DNA from: an uncultured Coprococcus sp.
Lineage (GTDB): Bacteria; Bacillota; Clostridia; Lachnospirales; Lachnospiraceae
Direction of reading: 5' to 3'
Assembly: GCA_934277375.1 (NCBI GenBank)
Contig: CAKQTZ010000003.1
Location: forward strand, 320,376 to 384,375
Length of the DNA: 64,000 bases
Position numbers and translations under genes: made by a program
The notes under the pieces: generated by a model
Told to the model about the DNA's origin: nothing
Seen by the model: the letters and a program-made list of their open reading frames with translations, nothing else
The model's database searches: none
Shown: positions 55,813 through 63,903 of the stretch, in pieces
Position numbering within the stretch: position 1 is the stretch's first letter
How the letters are laid out: each line of letters begins with the position of its first letter

Positions 55813-56363
55813 TATCAGACGCGAGCGGGCTTTGCCGCCCGGGTGGCCCTGCTGATTGATGGCAGAAGCTGCTTCTTGGCGGCATGGCTGTTTATTTAGC
55901 TTGCTGTTTGCCGGTTCATGGGTTAGCAAGCTTGCTCAGCATTCAAAAGTGCATAAATTTTTCGCTAGAATGATAAAAGCCGGGAAAAAGATACAATTTC
56001 TAATAATTTTGTATCTTTTTCCCGGTTTTCTTTTGATTTGCGAAAATATTATGCACTTTTTATTGATTGCCTTTCTCGCCAAACTGCACTTCTCGCTTAT
56101 CTCCCCCCTTCTCGCCAAACGATCCTGCACCTCACCATTTCAGACTGACAAGTTTCAGGCTAACTGCTTCTGACTCCTACTACTATGTGTACAATTGACG
56201 AGCCTGACAGATTTCTAGCTTGCTCACTTACATATCATTTACTAATAATTCTCTCAAGAAACCTATCAATATACTTCTCCAGATCATTGTTTTCTATAAC
56301 TATAGCAGTTTCGACTTTAAAACGGCAGTGTGTGTATTGAGACTTTTTTCCAATAAAGTGCAT
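55813..56363. other. Non-coding accessory stretch after the second carB
   Basis: About 550 bp with a short GC-rich hairpin at 55824-55842, an AGCTTGCT/AGCAAGCT inverted pair near 55890-55935, the 116-bp nested palindrome (55945-56060), and two copies of TTCTCGCCAAAC at about 56072 and 56109. No supported gene. Confidence 0.6.
55945..56060. repeat. 116-bp nested palindrome with inner terminator
   Basis: Outer 21-base arms (55945-55965 and 56040-56060) match at 19 positions. Inner arms of 17 bases (55980-55996 and 56009-56025) match perfectly around a 12-base loop. The inner hairpin is followed by TTTTCTTTTG, so it can terminate carB transcription. The outer arms make it far larger than a simple terminator. 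Confidence 0.85.
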
Positions 56364-56753
56364 TTATAACTCAAATAGTTTATACACCGTCCACCCTGTG
56401 TCTTCGCAAAATATGTTCTTTGCCTCCACAAAATGGAATCCACAATTTCTATAGAGACGTTCTGCAGCTCCGCAATCCCCAAGGACATCAAGGCGGATTG
56501 CCTTTTTATGTTCATTCTTTGCCACATTTATAATATTATCTACAACTATCCCGCCAATGCCATTTCTCTGGAACTTGGGACTGACTGCAAGGGCATGTGG
56601 TGTTATGACATCTTTCTGGTCGCAATCTATGCTCCACGGACAGCCATCATATCCGTCATTATGTTCACTGTTAAGAATATCTTCTATGACATCCCAGTAG
56701 AATGTCTGTACTCTATCGAAATCTTCTTTTTATGCTTTTTGAAATCGAAACAT
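56364..56753 (-). pseudogene. Decayed GNAT acetyltransferase gene
   Basis: A single frame from ATG 56753 to TAA 56364 reads MFRFQKA, then an in-frame TAA (codon 8), then KEDFDRVQTFYWDVIEDILN. After SEHN it jumps directly to DGYDGCPWSIDCDQKDV and continues with the acetyl-CoA loop LAVSPKFQRNGIGG, then AAERLYRNCGFHFVEAKN. The stretch expected between SEHN and GYDGCPW (roughly 50 residues in relatives as I remember them) is missing. GGGAG precedes the ATG. The premature stop and deletion together indicate a pseudogene. Confidence 0.85.
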
Positions 56754-56844
56754 ATTATTAACTCCCTGATATTTTTTGATATAGAAGTTTACTTAGAGCC
56801 TTGTTCTTATCACTTATTCTTATATAATTATTTATCAGCCATTG

Positions 56845-56873
56845 TTGAATATCGAACATTTGTTTGCTATAAT
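56845..56873 (+). promoter_or_regulatory. Promoter of the small toxin-like gene
   Basis: TTGAAT (56845-56850) and consensus TATAAT (56868-56873) with a 17-bp spacer. The expected start, near 56880, coincides with the first base of the GGTGCTACC repeat. Confidence 0.85.
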
Positions 56874-56985
56874 ATAAATGGTGCTACCCTATTCGGTAGG
56901 CGGTTAGCCTTCGTCACAGGAGTTTATAGCCTGTGTTTACATAGATAAATCCATTTCTGGAAATCTATTACGGAGGTTTGTGCTT

Positions 56986-57090
56986 ATGCTTACAACGGAA
57001 CTTTTTATAGCCATCATCAGCTTATGCATCACATGCTTTGCTCTTGGTTATGCCGTTGGCTCTAAGAGCAATGATAAGACACAAAAATAA
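56986..57090 (+). CDS. 34-residue membrane peptide, candidate type I toxin
   Basis: A 34-residue peptide: MLTTE, a single hydrophobic helix (LFIAIISLCITCFALGYAVG) and a charged tail SKSNDKTQK. Size and layout are those of Fst/holin-like type I toxins. GGAGG lies 9 bases before the ATG, and the leader is about 105 bases. The stop codon falls in the 5' arm of a bidirectional terminator. A convergent promoter on the other strand should make an antisense RNA. Toxicity is inferred from architecture. Confidence 0.8.
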   Translation: MLTTELFIAIISLCITCFALGYAVGSKSNDKTQK

Positions 57091-57170
57091 CCGCCCAGTC
57101 CTGACAAACTTTAGCGGTTACTTTTGTATCCAATAATATCAGGGCTAACCGTCTATCGGTAGCACCTTTT
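57080..57170 (-). ncRNA. Candidate antisense antitoxin RNA
   Basis: On the minus strand a start near 57170 is expected from the promoter at 57177-57205. Transcription would end at the hairpin 57088-57120 followed by TTTTTG, giving an RNA of about 90 bases. It carries the same GGTGCTACC and GGTTAGCC motifs as the toxin leader and is complementary to the toxin message 3' end. Confidence 0.7.
57088..57125. terminator. Bidirectional terminator of the toxin-antitoxin locus
   Basis: TAACCGC (57088-57094) pairs with GCGGTTA (57114-57120). Plus strand continues CTTTTG, minus strand TTTTTGTG. The 57087-57094 arm can also pair with GGCGGTTA in the toxin leader (56899-56906). Confidence 0.8.
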
Positions 57171-57176
57171 TATATT

Positions 57177-57205
57177 ATATTAGCATTCCCACACATTCGT
57201 GTCAA
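57177..57205 (-). promoter_or_regulatory. Promoter of the antisense RNA
   Basis: On the minus strand consensus TTGACA (57200-57205) and TAATAT (57177-57182) with a 17-bp spacer. Confidence 0.82.
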
Positions 57206-57233
57206 ATATATATTCGCTCATATTTCCCTTATC

Positions 57234-57986
57234 TCACTGAAGCTTCCCCATCATTTCCTCAAACAACTCAGGCCTGAGTAAAACAAGTCCGCCGTGTCCA
57301 AGTTCCGGTAATACCTCAAACTCCGTCTGAGGCAGTCTGCGTCTGATATACGCTATGTCATTTTTTCGCTCTTTTTCTTCATTCTTCGCATACCAATAAT
57401 GGATGTGCGTGTCAATCTTCGGAACAAAATCCGGCACCTTATAGTTATTACACGATTCAAATGTTCTCCACAGAGTCTTGCTGCTGCAATGCCTCAGAAC
57501 ATCTGCCACATACTGTAGATCTTCCTTGGAATAGTCATCTGTAGCAAATGCCTTTTCCAGCAGAGCAACGCCCCCAGCTCTGCCTATCATCATCATAAGA
57601 TAATCCTTCAGTGCAATAAATCGTGTCACGATCCACGGCAACTGATACGGCGTGATTCCTCCATCTATTACGCAATGTTGTATTCTGACCTTCTGCCCCA
57701 GCGCAACCATCAGTGCGACGGAACCGCCCATTGAACAGCCATATACTGCATAAATCTCCGTAAAGCCCTTCGCCTTGATCCAATCATTTAGGTCTGATGC
57801 GATCTGCTCCACGCTAGTAAAATCACTGTCATTTTCAAAATCATAACCGGGAAGTGCCGGAACCAACAGATGATAATTCTTTTCCAACAGAGGAATTACA
57901 TTCTCAAAGTAATCCCACTTCACAACAGATGGATGTATCAATATGATCGTTTCTTTATTCTCTCTTCCAAACTCATGGATAGTCAT
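57234..57986 (-). CDS. Alpha/beta hydrolase
   Basis: A 250-residue soluble hydrolase. The oxyanion-side motif is ILIHPSVVKWD, the nucleophile elbow is VYGCSMGGSVAL (serine in GxSxG form), and the catalytic histidine lies in LGHGGL near the C-terminus. AAGGA precedes the ATG. Substrate unknown. It ends next to the toxin-antitoxin-like locus. Confidence 0.88.
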   Translation of the reverse strand: MTIHEFGRENKETIILIHPSVVKWDYFENVIPLLEKNYHLLVPALPGYDFENDSDFTSVEQIASDLNDWIKAKGFTEIYAVYGCSMGGSVALMVALGQKVRIQHCVIDGGITPYQLPWIVTRFIALKDYLMMMIGRAGGVALLEKAFATDDYSKEDLQYVADVLRHCSSKTLWRTFESCNNYKVPDFVPKIDTHIHYWYAKNEEKERKNDIAYIRRRLPQTEFEVLPELGHGGLVLLRPELFEEMMGKLQ

Positions 57987-58185
57987 TGTATTTTTCCTTC
58001 CTCATACAGTATTATTTCTATATACCATGGTGCGAATGTTAAACTCTTACTATCATGATTCCATTTACCGCTCAACATTCATGCAAGTATATTGACTCAC
58101 TTACATTTATTATAGCATTCACGCGACGTCTCTTATTGAGAGGATTTCGCAAGAATACTCAATACTTAATTGATGTATACGATTT

Positions 58186-58578
58186 TCATCCATTTATTTT
58201 ATAATTTTTCACCGCCATTACAATCATTGTCACACTATATATCAAAGCAATTATCAGCATGCATCGTGAAATCAAGAATCCAACAGTGAATTGTATCGGA
58301 ATACAAATCAGCGGTATGAGTACAATCGAAAATATGATCGTAACTATGGGATATTTCCTCTTTATATTGAAATATAAAGCAAGTATTGCCATTGCAATAC
58401 CAATCAGAAACATAATTCCAAATACTATAAGTAAAAATGCTATTGTATTTACCATTTCAAACTCCCACATACAAATATTTGCCGCATTTATCTCATCTAT
58501 GGTTTTGTCGACAAGCACTGGTATGCCAAATGTCGAATGGACGGTCCTTGTAAATCCACAGGTTAACATTGTGAACAT
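58186..58578 (-). CDS. Small membrane protein of unknown function
   Basis: A 130-residue protein with three hydrophobic helices in the second two-thirds (IAFLLIVFGIMFLIGIAMAI, IVTIIFSIVLIPLICIPIQF, LIIALIYSVTMIVMAV). The start is uncertain because no strong ribosome site is visible. I do not recognise the family. It sits between a hydrolase gene and a truncated gene in an accessory region. Confidence 0.55.
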   Translation of the reverse strand: MFTMLTCGFTRTVHSTFGIPVLVDKTIDEINAANICMWEFEMVNTIAFLLIVFGIMFLIGIAMAILALYFNIKRKYPIVTIIFSIVLIPLICIPIQFTVGFLISRCMLIIALIYSVTMIVMAVKNYKING

Positions 58579-58600
58579 TGGACTCTAGTCCATTTTAACA

Positions 58601-58990
58601 TCATTTTATCCGTGTGACATGGAAATCACAGCATTCATCCCCCTGTCCAAGTGTCTTTATACGATGAAGCTGACCTCCTTCATTCCTGTAATTTCTCTCG
58701 TCCATGTTGCACAGGCACGGAACGAATTCAAAGCAGTTCTCCCGCTTACCCAGTTTGCAAATCCCACATTCCGTGTATGTGTTGTAGAATTCATCTATGC
58801 CCTTCTCATAATGGAATTTCCAGTCAAGCTCGTACTTCGAAGTCTGGCTCGCTATGCTCTCCTGCACCTTTTTGTCCTGCACCTTGTCAGTGAAGAGCGT
58901 ACACTTCTTGTTCTCGTGCGCCTTGACCATGAACGGTGAGTCGAACACCGCAGTTCCACAGCTTTTGCATACATTCCATATTTCAACATT
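58601..58990 (-). pseudogene. 5'-truncated ATC-hydrolase family gene
   Basis: The frame reads in from a stop at 58991-58993 without a convincing start, through VCKSCGTAVFDSPFMVKAH to the end at 58601. The C-terminal part has the cysteine-rich signature of L-2-amino-thiazoline-4-carboxylic acid hydrolase relatives: YTECGICKLGKRENC, PCLCNMD, and IKTLGQGDECCDFHV. About 90 N-terminal residues present in full-length relatives are missing. If translated, a GTG at 58948 would give 115 residues. Confidence 0.7.
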
Positions 58991-59006
58991 TTAATCGCCT
59001 GCCTTT

Positions 59007-59936
59007 TTATTCCTGTATCCATTCCTTAAGTGCGGCTGAGAGTCTTCTGTCTATATCCTTTCTCGTCGCCTCGCACTCATTTGGATAATCCTTCGCAGCC
59101 TTGAATATAAACTTCATGACAAACTTCAGTCCAACCGGAAGTGCCATACGAAGCATCGATTCCGGCAGCACAAAATGGGTTCCGTGCTCATACACAAGCG
59201 GCACATACTCACATGTATGTGGGCGCTCCTTCAGACGCTGATCCATTCTGCGGATGTATTTGCCCGCCTCCCAGAACGAGTCGTCGTCTGCACCAATCAA
59301 AAACAGCTTTCCCCTTATGTTCTCGACCTTGATCATTTCCTCTTCTGTGTGTTCTCTGGCCTTCTCCGAATCGATAAACAGACAGGTACTGCGCTCAATG
59401 TCACCGGAGCCTTTCGTCTCCTCCTCGATTTTCTGCCAGTACACAGGATGCTCATACACAAATGGCATATAAGCAAGAGGTTCGCCTCTCCACGAAAGAG
59501 TCGATGCACCAGGTATCGGCCATTCCTTACATCCGTCTTTGTTGCCCTGTTCAAATCCCTGCCATACAAAATCACTTGCCGTAAGTCCAAATGTCAATGT
59601 GATATCAGGAAAATACGATGCAGCAACAAGGGAATCCATTCCAGCCGTACTCATTCCCATGATTCCTATTTTCCGGTTTCCATGACTTTTCAGCCATGCA
59701 ATAGCCGTCTCTATTCTCTCAAGCGGATTATTTACATGGCTGTAATTCTTCTTTCCGGGAGATATGCAGAGTGCGTTCACACCATTTTTGTGCAGCCACT
59801 TCGCTCCGCACTTCGCCATAAAATCATTCGGATCGTCTCCAAACAGTCCTATGAATGCACAGTCAGCCCCATTTTGATTCTCGTAATATGTTCCATAGAA
59901 TCCGTCCTTCTCGATCTCAAAAAACTGTTTTTTCAC
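59007..59936 (-). CDS. BAAT/acyl-CoA thioester hydrolase-like protein
   Basis: A 309-residue alpha/beta hydrolase of the BAAT C-terminal type. The nucleophile motif is GIMGMSTAGMDSLVAA, and a later acid/histidine pair is in LIGADDDSFWEAG and YEHGTHFVLPE. GTG 59936 is preferred because GGAGG lies 8 bases upstream; the ATG at 59951 has no site of its own. Substrate unknown. Confidence 0.85.
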   Translation of the reverse strand: MKKQFFEIEKDGFYGTYYENQNGADCAFIGLFGDDPNDFMAKCGAKWLHKNGVNALCISPGKKNYSHVNNPLERIETAIAWLKSHGNRKIGIMGMSTAGMDSLVAASYFPDITLTFGLTASDFVWQGFEQGNKDGCKEWPIPGASTLSWRGEPLAYMPFVYEHPVYWQKIEEETKGSGDIERSTCLFIDSEKAREHTEEEMIKVENIRGKLFLIGADDDSFWEAGKYIRRMDQRLKERPHTCEYVPLVYEHGTHFVLPESMLRMALPVGLKFVMKFIFKAAKDYPNECEATRKDIDRRLSAALKEWIQE

Positions 59937-60245
59937 AACTTTTTCCTCCATTATCTACAGTAGATCAACCATTTTCCTTACCTATCCTCATGTTAGTCAT
60001 TGCTAACCGCATTGTCAACGATTTATGTGATTTTGCAGACAAAAAAGCATTTTTTCAGTCGATCATCCAACTACCATGGTTTGTTGAATATATTTTACAC
60101 ATTTTCGTACCAGGGGCCTCCATATGAGCTACAGATACTTATCGATCTATGGTTTTGGTACAATGGCGCCGATTGGGATAATATCCCCACAAGCAGGGAT
60201 TCGTTGGAACACTGAACTTGATACAATTTAACTATTATTTCCCTA

Positions 60246-60278
60246 GGGGTGTTCAAAGGGGGTTCATTTGAACACCCC
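60246..60278. repeat. 12-bp GC-rich hairpin
   Basis: GGGGTGTTCAAA pairs perfectly with TTTGAACACCCC around a 9-base loop that repeats part of the arm. No T-run follows on either strand. Confidence 0.65.
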
Positions 60279-60303
60279 CTTGAGAAATGGCACTTGCAGG
60301 CAT

Positions 60304-60343
60304 AAAAGATGGCAGGCAGTCTCGTTATAAGACCACCTGCCTG
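60304..60343 (-). terminator. Terminator of the MerR/CPBP operon
   Basis: GGCAGGCAGTCT (60311-60322) pairs with AGACCACCTGCC (from 60330) with a small bulge; the minus strand then reads ATCTTTTATG. Confidence 0.55.
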
Positions 60344-60426
60344 TTGATTATTCTTATTCTGTTTTCTGTATCTCGTCAGCCCGACAAACTGAAATTTGTG
60401 GGTGAGATTGAATATCTCTTTAATAC

Positions 60427-61314
60427 TCAATTCCTTTTCGTCTTTACGCAAATGATGACTGCTACAATAATCATTGGAATCATACTGATAATACCAATAT
60501 ATGCTGGACCTAGAATTGCCATATTGGAATATTCAGGTTTTACCAGATATGCAAAGATGGTAAATGCATTGATAGCACCATGCATAAGGGATGGCAACCA
60601 AATGGTTTCTGTCTTTTCATATACATAATCAAGTAAAATACCCATCATAATAGTAGAGATACAGAATACGATTGGCCCAAGTACCGGTGCGCCGATATAT
60701 TCTTTTCCATACTCATAACCGGCAAAAATCATGATCGGCCAGTGCCAAGCACCCCAGATTGCACCACCCACAATACGGCCTTTGGTGTCACCAAACTTTT
60801 TCTTCAAATACGGATACAGTGCACCTCGCCAACCAACCTCTTCGCCTAATGCGACAAACATATTCAGAAATGGTGCAATTGTCAAAGCTTGAACAGACGT
60901 AATCAGCAGATACATTGGTATCGTGATACCCTGTGCCTCGAACTGTTCCAACGCTCCCGCTTCCTCTAAAAGACCTCTTAACGTCATAAATTCAGAGTCA
61001 AATGTATCCGGGAAAATCACAAAAAACAAGGCCCCTCCAAGGATACTTAATAACGCCGGCATCCAAAGGGCAAAGAATACATAACGAAGTTTCCCTTTTA
61101 AATGTGGTACCCATCCCATACCTTTTAGCGGGATTCTGGCTACCAGTACACCAAGGAACGGCATAAACATGGTAATCATCACTATAACAGTAAACACTAT
61201 CTGATTTCCATTATTACTAAAAACACTTGCTATCATTTCTAAAATCCAAGCTAGTCCAAATGCGACTGCCATGTATATCACAAATTGTTTCTTACTCAAA
61301 TTAATTGTTTCCAT
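60427..61314 (-). CDS. CPBP family intramembrane protease
   Basis: A 295-residue membrane protein with about eight helices. The CPBP (Abi) motifs are present: GEEVGWRGALYPYL (EExxxR), GAIWGAWHWPIM and SLMHGAINAF (HxxxN). Bacterial members are linked to bacteriocin self-immunity and prenyl-peptide processing. Its ATG overlaps the merR-like stop (TAATG). AGAGGTG precedes it. The two genes probably form one regulated response unit. Confidence 0.92.
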   Translation of the reverse strand: METINLSKKQFVIYMAVAFGLAWILEMIASVFSNNGNQIVFTVIVMITMFMPFLGVLVARIPLKGMGWVPHLKGKLRYVFFALWMPALLSILGGALFFVIFPDTFDSEFMTLRGLLEEAGALEQFEAQGITIPMYLLITSVQALTIAPFLNMFVALGEEVGWRGALYPYLKKKFGDTKGRIVGGAIWGAWHWPIMIFAGYEYGKEYIGAPVLGPIVFCISTIMMGILLDYVYEKTETIWLPSLMHGAINAFTIFAYLVKPEYSNMAILGPAYIGIISMIPMIIVAVIICVKTKRN

Positions 61315-62042
61315 TATGCATCCACCTCTTTTCTATATACTTCCAAACTCCAAATTTTCCTCCTACAACTAGGACAAGTTAACTTTCTCATCTTTGGATT
61401 ATGATTTGCCAACAGAGTTTCCATTTTCCTTGGTTGAAATCTGGTATGGCATTCCGGACAAATATACTCTATCCGTTTGTACCAATAGTTTGCTAAAAAG
61501 ACAGCACAAATAGTATACACTGCCGTAGTTACAAAAAATGGTATCCAAATTCCTTGTAATATACCAATAACAAAAGTTACAATTCCTGTGATTTCTACAG
61601 GAATTCCTACGATCAGCATTTTTTTGTACATTTTCTTTCGCTTTTCTTTTTCCTCCATAATTGACGATATGTCATGAATTGTTTTTTGTGAGCCATCCTT
61701 GAAAGAAGTCAAAAAATTTCTTATATTTTTTATTTTTTCTAATTGCTCTGTTTTTTTCTTAATATCTGCCTGAAGGTTTTTATTCAGTTCATCAAGCAAA
61801 AGTTCAATTACTTTTTTAGACTCATCAGATTCCAATATTTCAGCAATATCTTTAATAGAGATATCTAAGTCTCTCAAAAAGCATATTGTTTCCAATGTAG
61901 CAACATCCTTTTCAGAGAACAGTCTTCGTCCTCCCTCTGTCAAATCCGTTGGCACAAGAATACCTCTTTCATCATAGTATTGAATGGTTCTTACTGAAAC
62001 ATTACACTTCTTTGCAAGTTCTCCTGTTGTATATAATGACAT
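61314..62042 (-). CDS. MerR regulator with membrane helices and zinc ribbon
   Basis: A 242-residue protein. It has an N-terminal MerR winged helix (about 1-70, TTGELAKKCNVSVRTIQYYD), a coiled-coil dimer helix (about 75-130), two hydrophobic helices (about 135-185) and a C-terminal four-cysteine zinc ribbon (YICPECHTRF and LTCPSCRRKIW). The combination is unlike soluble MerR proteins and suggests membrane-tethered sensing. ATG 62042 follows AAAGGAGG. It is coupled to the CPBP protease gene. Confidence 0.9.
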   Translation of the reverse strand: MSLYTTGELAKKCNVSVRTIQYYDERGILVPTDLTEGGRRLFSEKDVATLETICFLRDLDISIKDIAEILESDESKKVIELLLDELNKNLQADIKKKTEQLEKIKNIRNFLTSFKDGSQKTIHDISSIMEEKEKRKKMYKKMLIVGIPVEITGIVTFVIGILQGIWIPFFVTTAVYTICAVFLANYWYKRIEYICPECHTRFQPRKMETLLANHNPKMRKLTCPSCRRKIWSLEVYRKEVDA

Positions 62043-62064
62043 ATCCTGCCTCCTTTCAAGGCCC

Positions 62065-62110
62065 ATATTAGTATATAACGCTGCGTGACAAGCAATATAT
62101 CACGCTGCGT
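62065..62110 (-). promoter_or_regulatory. MerR-type promoter with two operator copies
   Basis: On the minus strand TTGCTT (62090-62095) and TAATAT (62065-62070) are 19 bp apart, the long spacer typical of MerR-controlled promoters. The palindrome ACGCAGCGT (62078-62086) lies in the spacer and an identical copy (62102-62110) just upstream. Confidence 0.72.
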
Positions 62111-62194
62111 CATTTTTTATTTTTTACGCAAATAATTAATTTCTCATATCAACCAGACAGTGAGAGAAATTCAAATTTTTGCGTGCTCAATAAT

Positions 62195-62758
62195 TCATTG
62201 TTTTTTCATCTCAATATAGTCCTCTTGCAAAATAGCATATAAATATTTATCACACCATTCATGATTGAGAGCGCTATTCCCACGATAATATTTAACATAA
62301 TGAGCCTCTCTACGCATTCCTATCTTTTCCATAATTCCATAAGACCCCTTATTTAATGTATTACAATCAGCAATAATTCGTCTAAGTCCTAGCACATCAA
62401 ACGCTAATTTCAAGAGTGTATTACCGATTTCTGTACCATAGCCTTGTCTCCAATAATTACGATGTAATTCCCATGCCAACTCCGCAGGGTCTTTGTCTGT
62501 AAATGCTAATTCACAAGACCCAATAGTTTCTCCTGTTTGTTTTAATACAACAGCATATCTATAATTTATGCAAGGTTTTTGTTCAGCACATTTGATACCC
62601 CATTCAATATATCTACGGACATCCGTCTCATTTTTTGGCTCGCTTGAACGATATTTCATATTTTCCAAGTCACTTAACATATCATAAAAAACAGGATAAT
62701 CGTCCATCTTATATTTTCTAAACAATAATCGTTCAGATTCAAGTTCTATATAATCCAT
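62195..62758 (-). CDS. GNAT acetyltransferase, RimJ/RimL type
   Basis: A 187-residue acetyltransferase starting with YIELESERLLFRKYKMDDY, typical of ribosomal-protein or antibiotic N-acetyltransferases. The acetyl-CoA loop is YWRQGYGTEIGN and the late motif is NKGSYGIMEKIGM. GGAGG precedes the ATG. Substrate unknown. It is the first of three adjacent GNAT genes on one strand. Confidence 0.9.
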   Translation of the reverse strand: MDYIELESERLLFRKYKMDDYPVFYDMLSDLENMKYRSSEPKNETDVRRYIEWGIKCAEQKPCINYRYAVVLKQTGETIGSCELAFTDKDPAELAWELHRNYWRQGYGTEIGNTLLKLAFDVLGLRRIIADCNTLNKGSYGIMEKIGMRREAHYVKYYRGNSALNHEWCDKYLYAILQEDYIEMKKQ

Positions 62759-62825
62759 ACTATCACCTCCAACTTCAAATTCGTCTCTCAGATAAACGCG
62801 CTAGCTTACTGGAAGTTGCAAGTGC

Positions 62826-63299
62826 CTACAACCTACAAATCATAATATACTCTTCGTCATTTTCATCAACAATTTCAAATCCTACCTTCTGATACATACG
62901 GACTGCATAATTCATCTTTTGAACAGCTAATGACGTTTGTTTATATCCTTGCATTTTGAGTTTCATTAGCATCTGTTTCATTAACTCAGTTCCAATACCA
63001 TAGTTTCTATACTCTTTCAGAAGTGAAATTGCAAACGATGGCGTTTCATCATCAATATGTCCATAATCATTCATAATACGAACCCATACTGCACCAACGA
63101 TTTCATTATTGACTTCGGCAACCAAACACAAGTCCCCCTTATTCTCTCCAAAGTCTTTAACATACACCTGCAACTCTGGTTGATTAATAATCTCTTTGGA
63201 TGGTGCAGGAACTCCTTCTGGAATAAAAATTGCTTCATACAAAAAAGTATCTAATACCTTATTTTCGTCTTGTCTTAATTCTCTTATTGAATAATTCAT
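62826..63299 (-). CDS. GNAT acetyltransferase
   Basis: A 157-residue acetyltransferase with the acetyl-CoA loop LLKEYRNYGIGTELM and the end motif RMYQKVGFEIVDENDEEYIM. CGGAGG precedes the ATG. The sequence is not close to its GNAT neighbours, so the trio is not a simple tandem duplication. Substrate unknown. Confidence 0.9.
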   Translation of the reverse strand: MNYSIRELRQDENKVLDTFLYEAIFIPEGVPAPSKEIINQPELQVYVKDFGENKGDLCLVAEVNNEIVGAVWVRIMNDYGHIDDETPSFAISLLKEYRNYGIGTELMKQMLMKLKMQGYKQTSLAVQKMNYAVRMYQKVGFEIVDENDEEYIMICRL

Positions 63300-63372
63300 A
63301 TAAACCTCCGATTTATTTTTTTATAAATCAGTTGTTATTCCACACATACCAATACCTCCATCAAATTCAAAT

Positions 63373-63903
63373 TCATCGAACTCTTTTTTCAAATCGAAAC
63401 ATACCATCTGAACTATCTTCCTCGAAAGTATTTTCCTGTCCTGTTTCAGGATCATGGGGATCGGGATGCTTTTGATTATAAAACTCCACAATATGAAATC
63501 CACACTTATTCACATAAAAATGAATATTTCTTGTTTCAAAATACGGTGTGCATGTCTCCCACACAGTTACCTGCGGGAACATTTTTTCAATGGCACACCA
63601 TGCTGTATAACCTACACCCTTGCTGTGAGCATCTGGGGATACAAACAGTAGTTCCAAATCACCATGTTCACCCTCAATTTTCACTACTGCACCACCTATG
63701 TTTTTTCCGTCATCTGAGATACGCAGTGCAATTCCGGCGTTGATAGCATTCTCGATGGTTTTTCGAGAAATGATTTTCTCTCCATCTTCAAAGTGTTCGT
63801 CACGAGTACCAAATTCTTCTAATGCTCCAAATTTGAATGCCTTCTGATTATCCGTAATAAATTGTTCTCTGTCTTCCGCTTTTAGCGGTAATAATTTGAT
63901 CAT
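63373..63903 (-). CDS. GNAT acetyltransferase
   Basis: A 176-residue acetyltransferase. The acetyl-CoA loop is SPDAHSKGVGYTAWC, followed by VTVWETCTPYFETRNIHFYV and KCGFHIVEFYNQKH, a form common in clostridial GNAT proteins. The tail ends EENTFEEDSSDGMFRFEK-like. GAGGA precedes the ATG. Beyond it to the right edge (63904-64000) nothing is supported. Confidence 0.88.
   Translation of the reverse strand: MIKLLPLKAEDREQFITDNQKAFKFGALEEFGTRDEHFEDGEKIISRKTIENAINAGIALRISDDGKNIGGAVVKIEGEHGDLELLFVSPDAHSKGVGYTAWCAIEKMFPQVTVWETCTPYFETRNIHFYVNKCGFHIVEFYNQKHPDPHDPETGQENTFEEDSSDGMFRFEKRVR

Larger units (their letters stand above)
56880..57166. repeat. Paired inverted repeats flanking the toxin-like locus
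   Basis: GGTGCTACC (56880-56888) is inverted as GGTAGCACC (57158-57166), and CGGTTAGCC (56901-56909) as GGCTAACCG (57143-57151). Each convergent transcript therefore begins with the same two motifs in the same order. Confidence 0.92.
59937..60426. other. Non-coding stretch with hairpins
   Basis: No supported gene. It holds a strong 12-bp hairpin (60246-60278) and a terminator-like hairpin (60311-60343) after the CPBP gene. An open frame on the minus strand at 60095-60451 has no family features or ribosome site. Confidence 0.6.

Noticed and set aside
56300..56527. 75-codon minus-strand frame in the pseudogene region
   Set aside because: It is in a different frame from the GNAT remnant and has no domain features.
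56433..56948. 171-codon plus-strand frame
   Set aside because: It is opposite the GNAT remnant and runs into the toxin promoter; no ribosome site or family match.
60095..60451. 118-codon minus-strand frame
   Set aside because: It runs through two hairpins, has no ribosome site and no recognisable domain.
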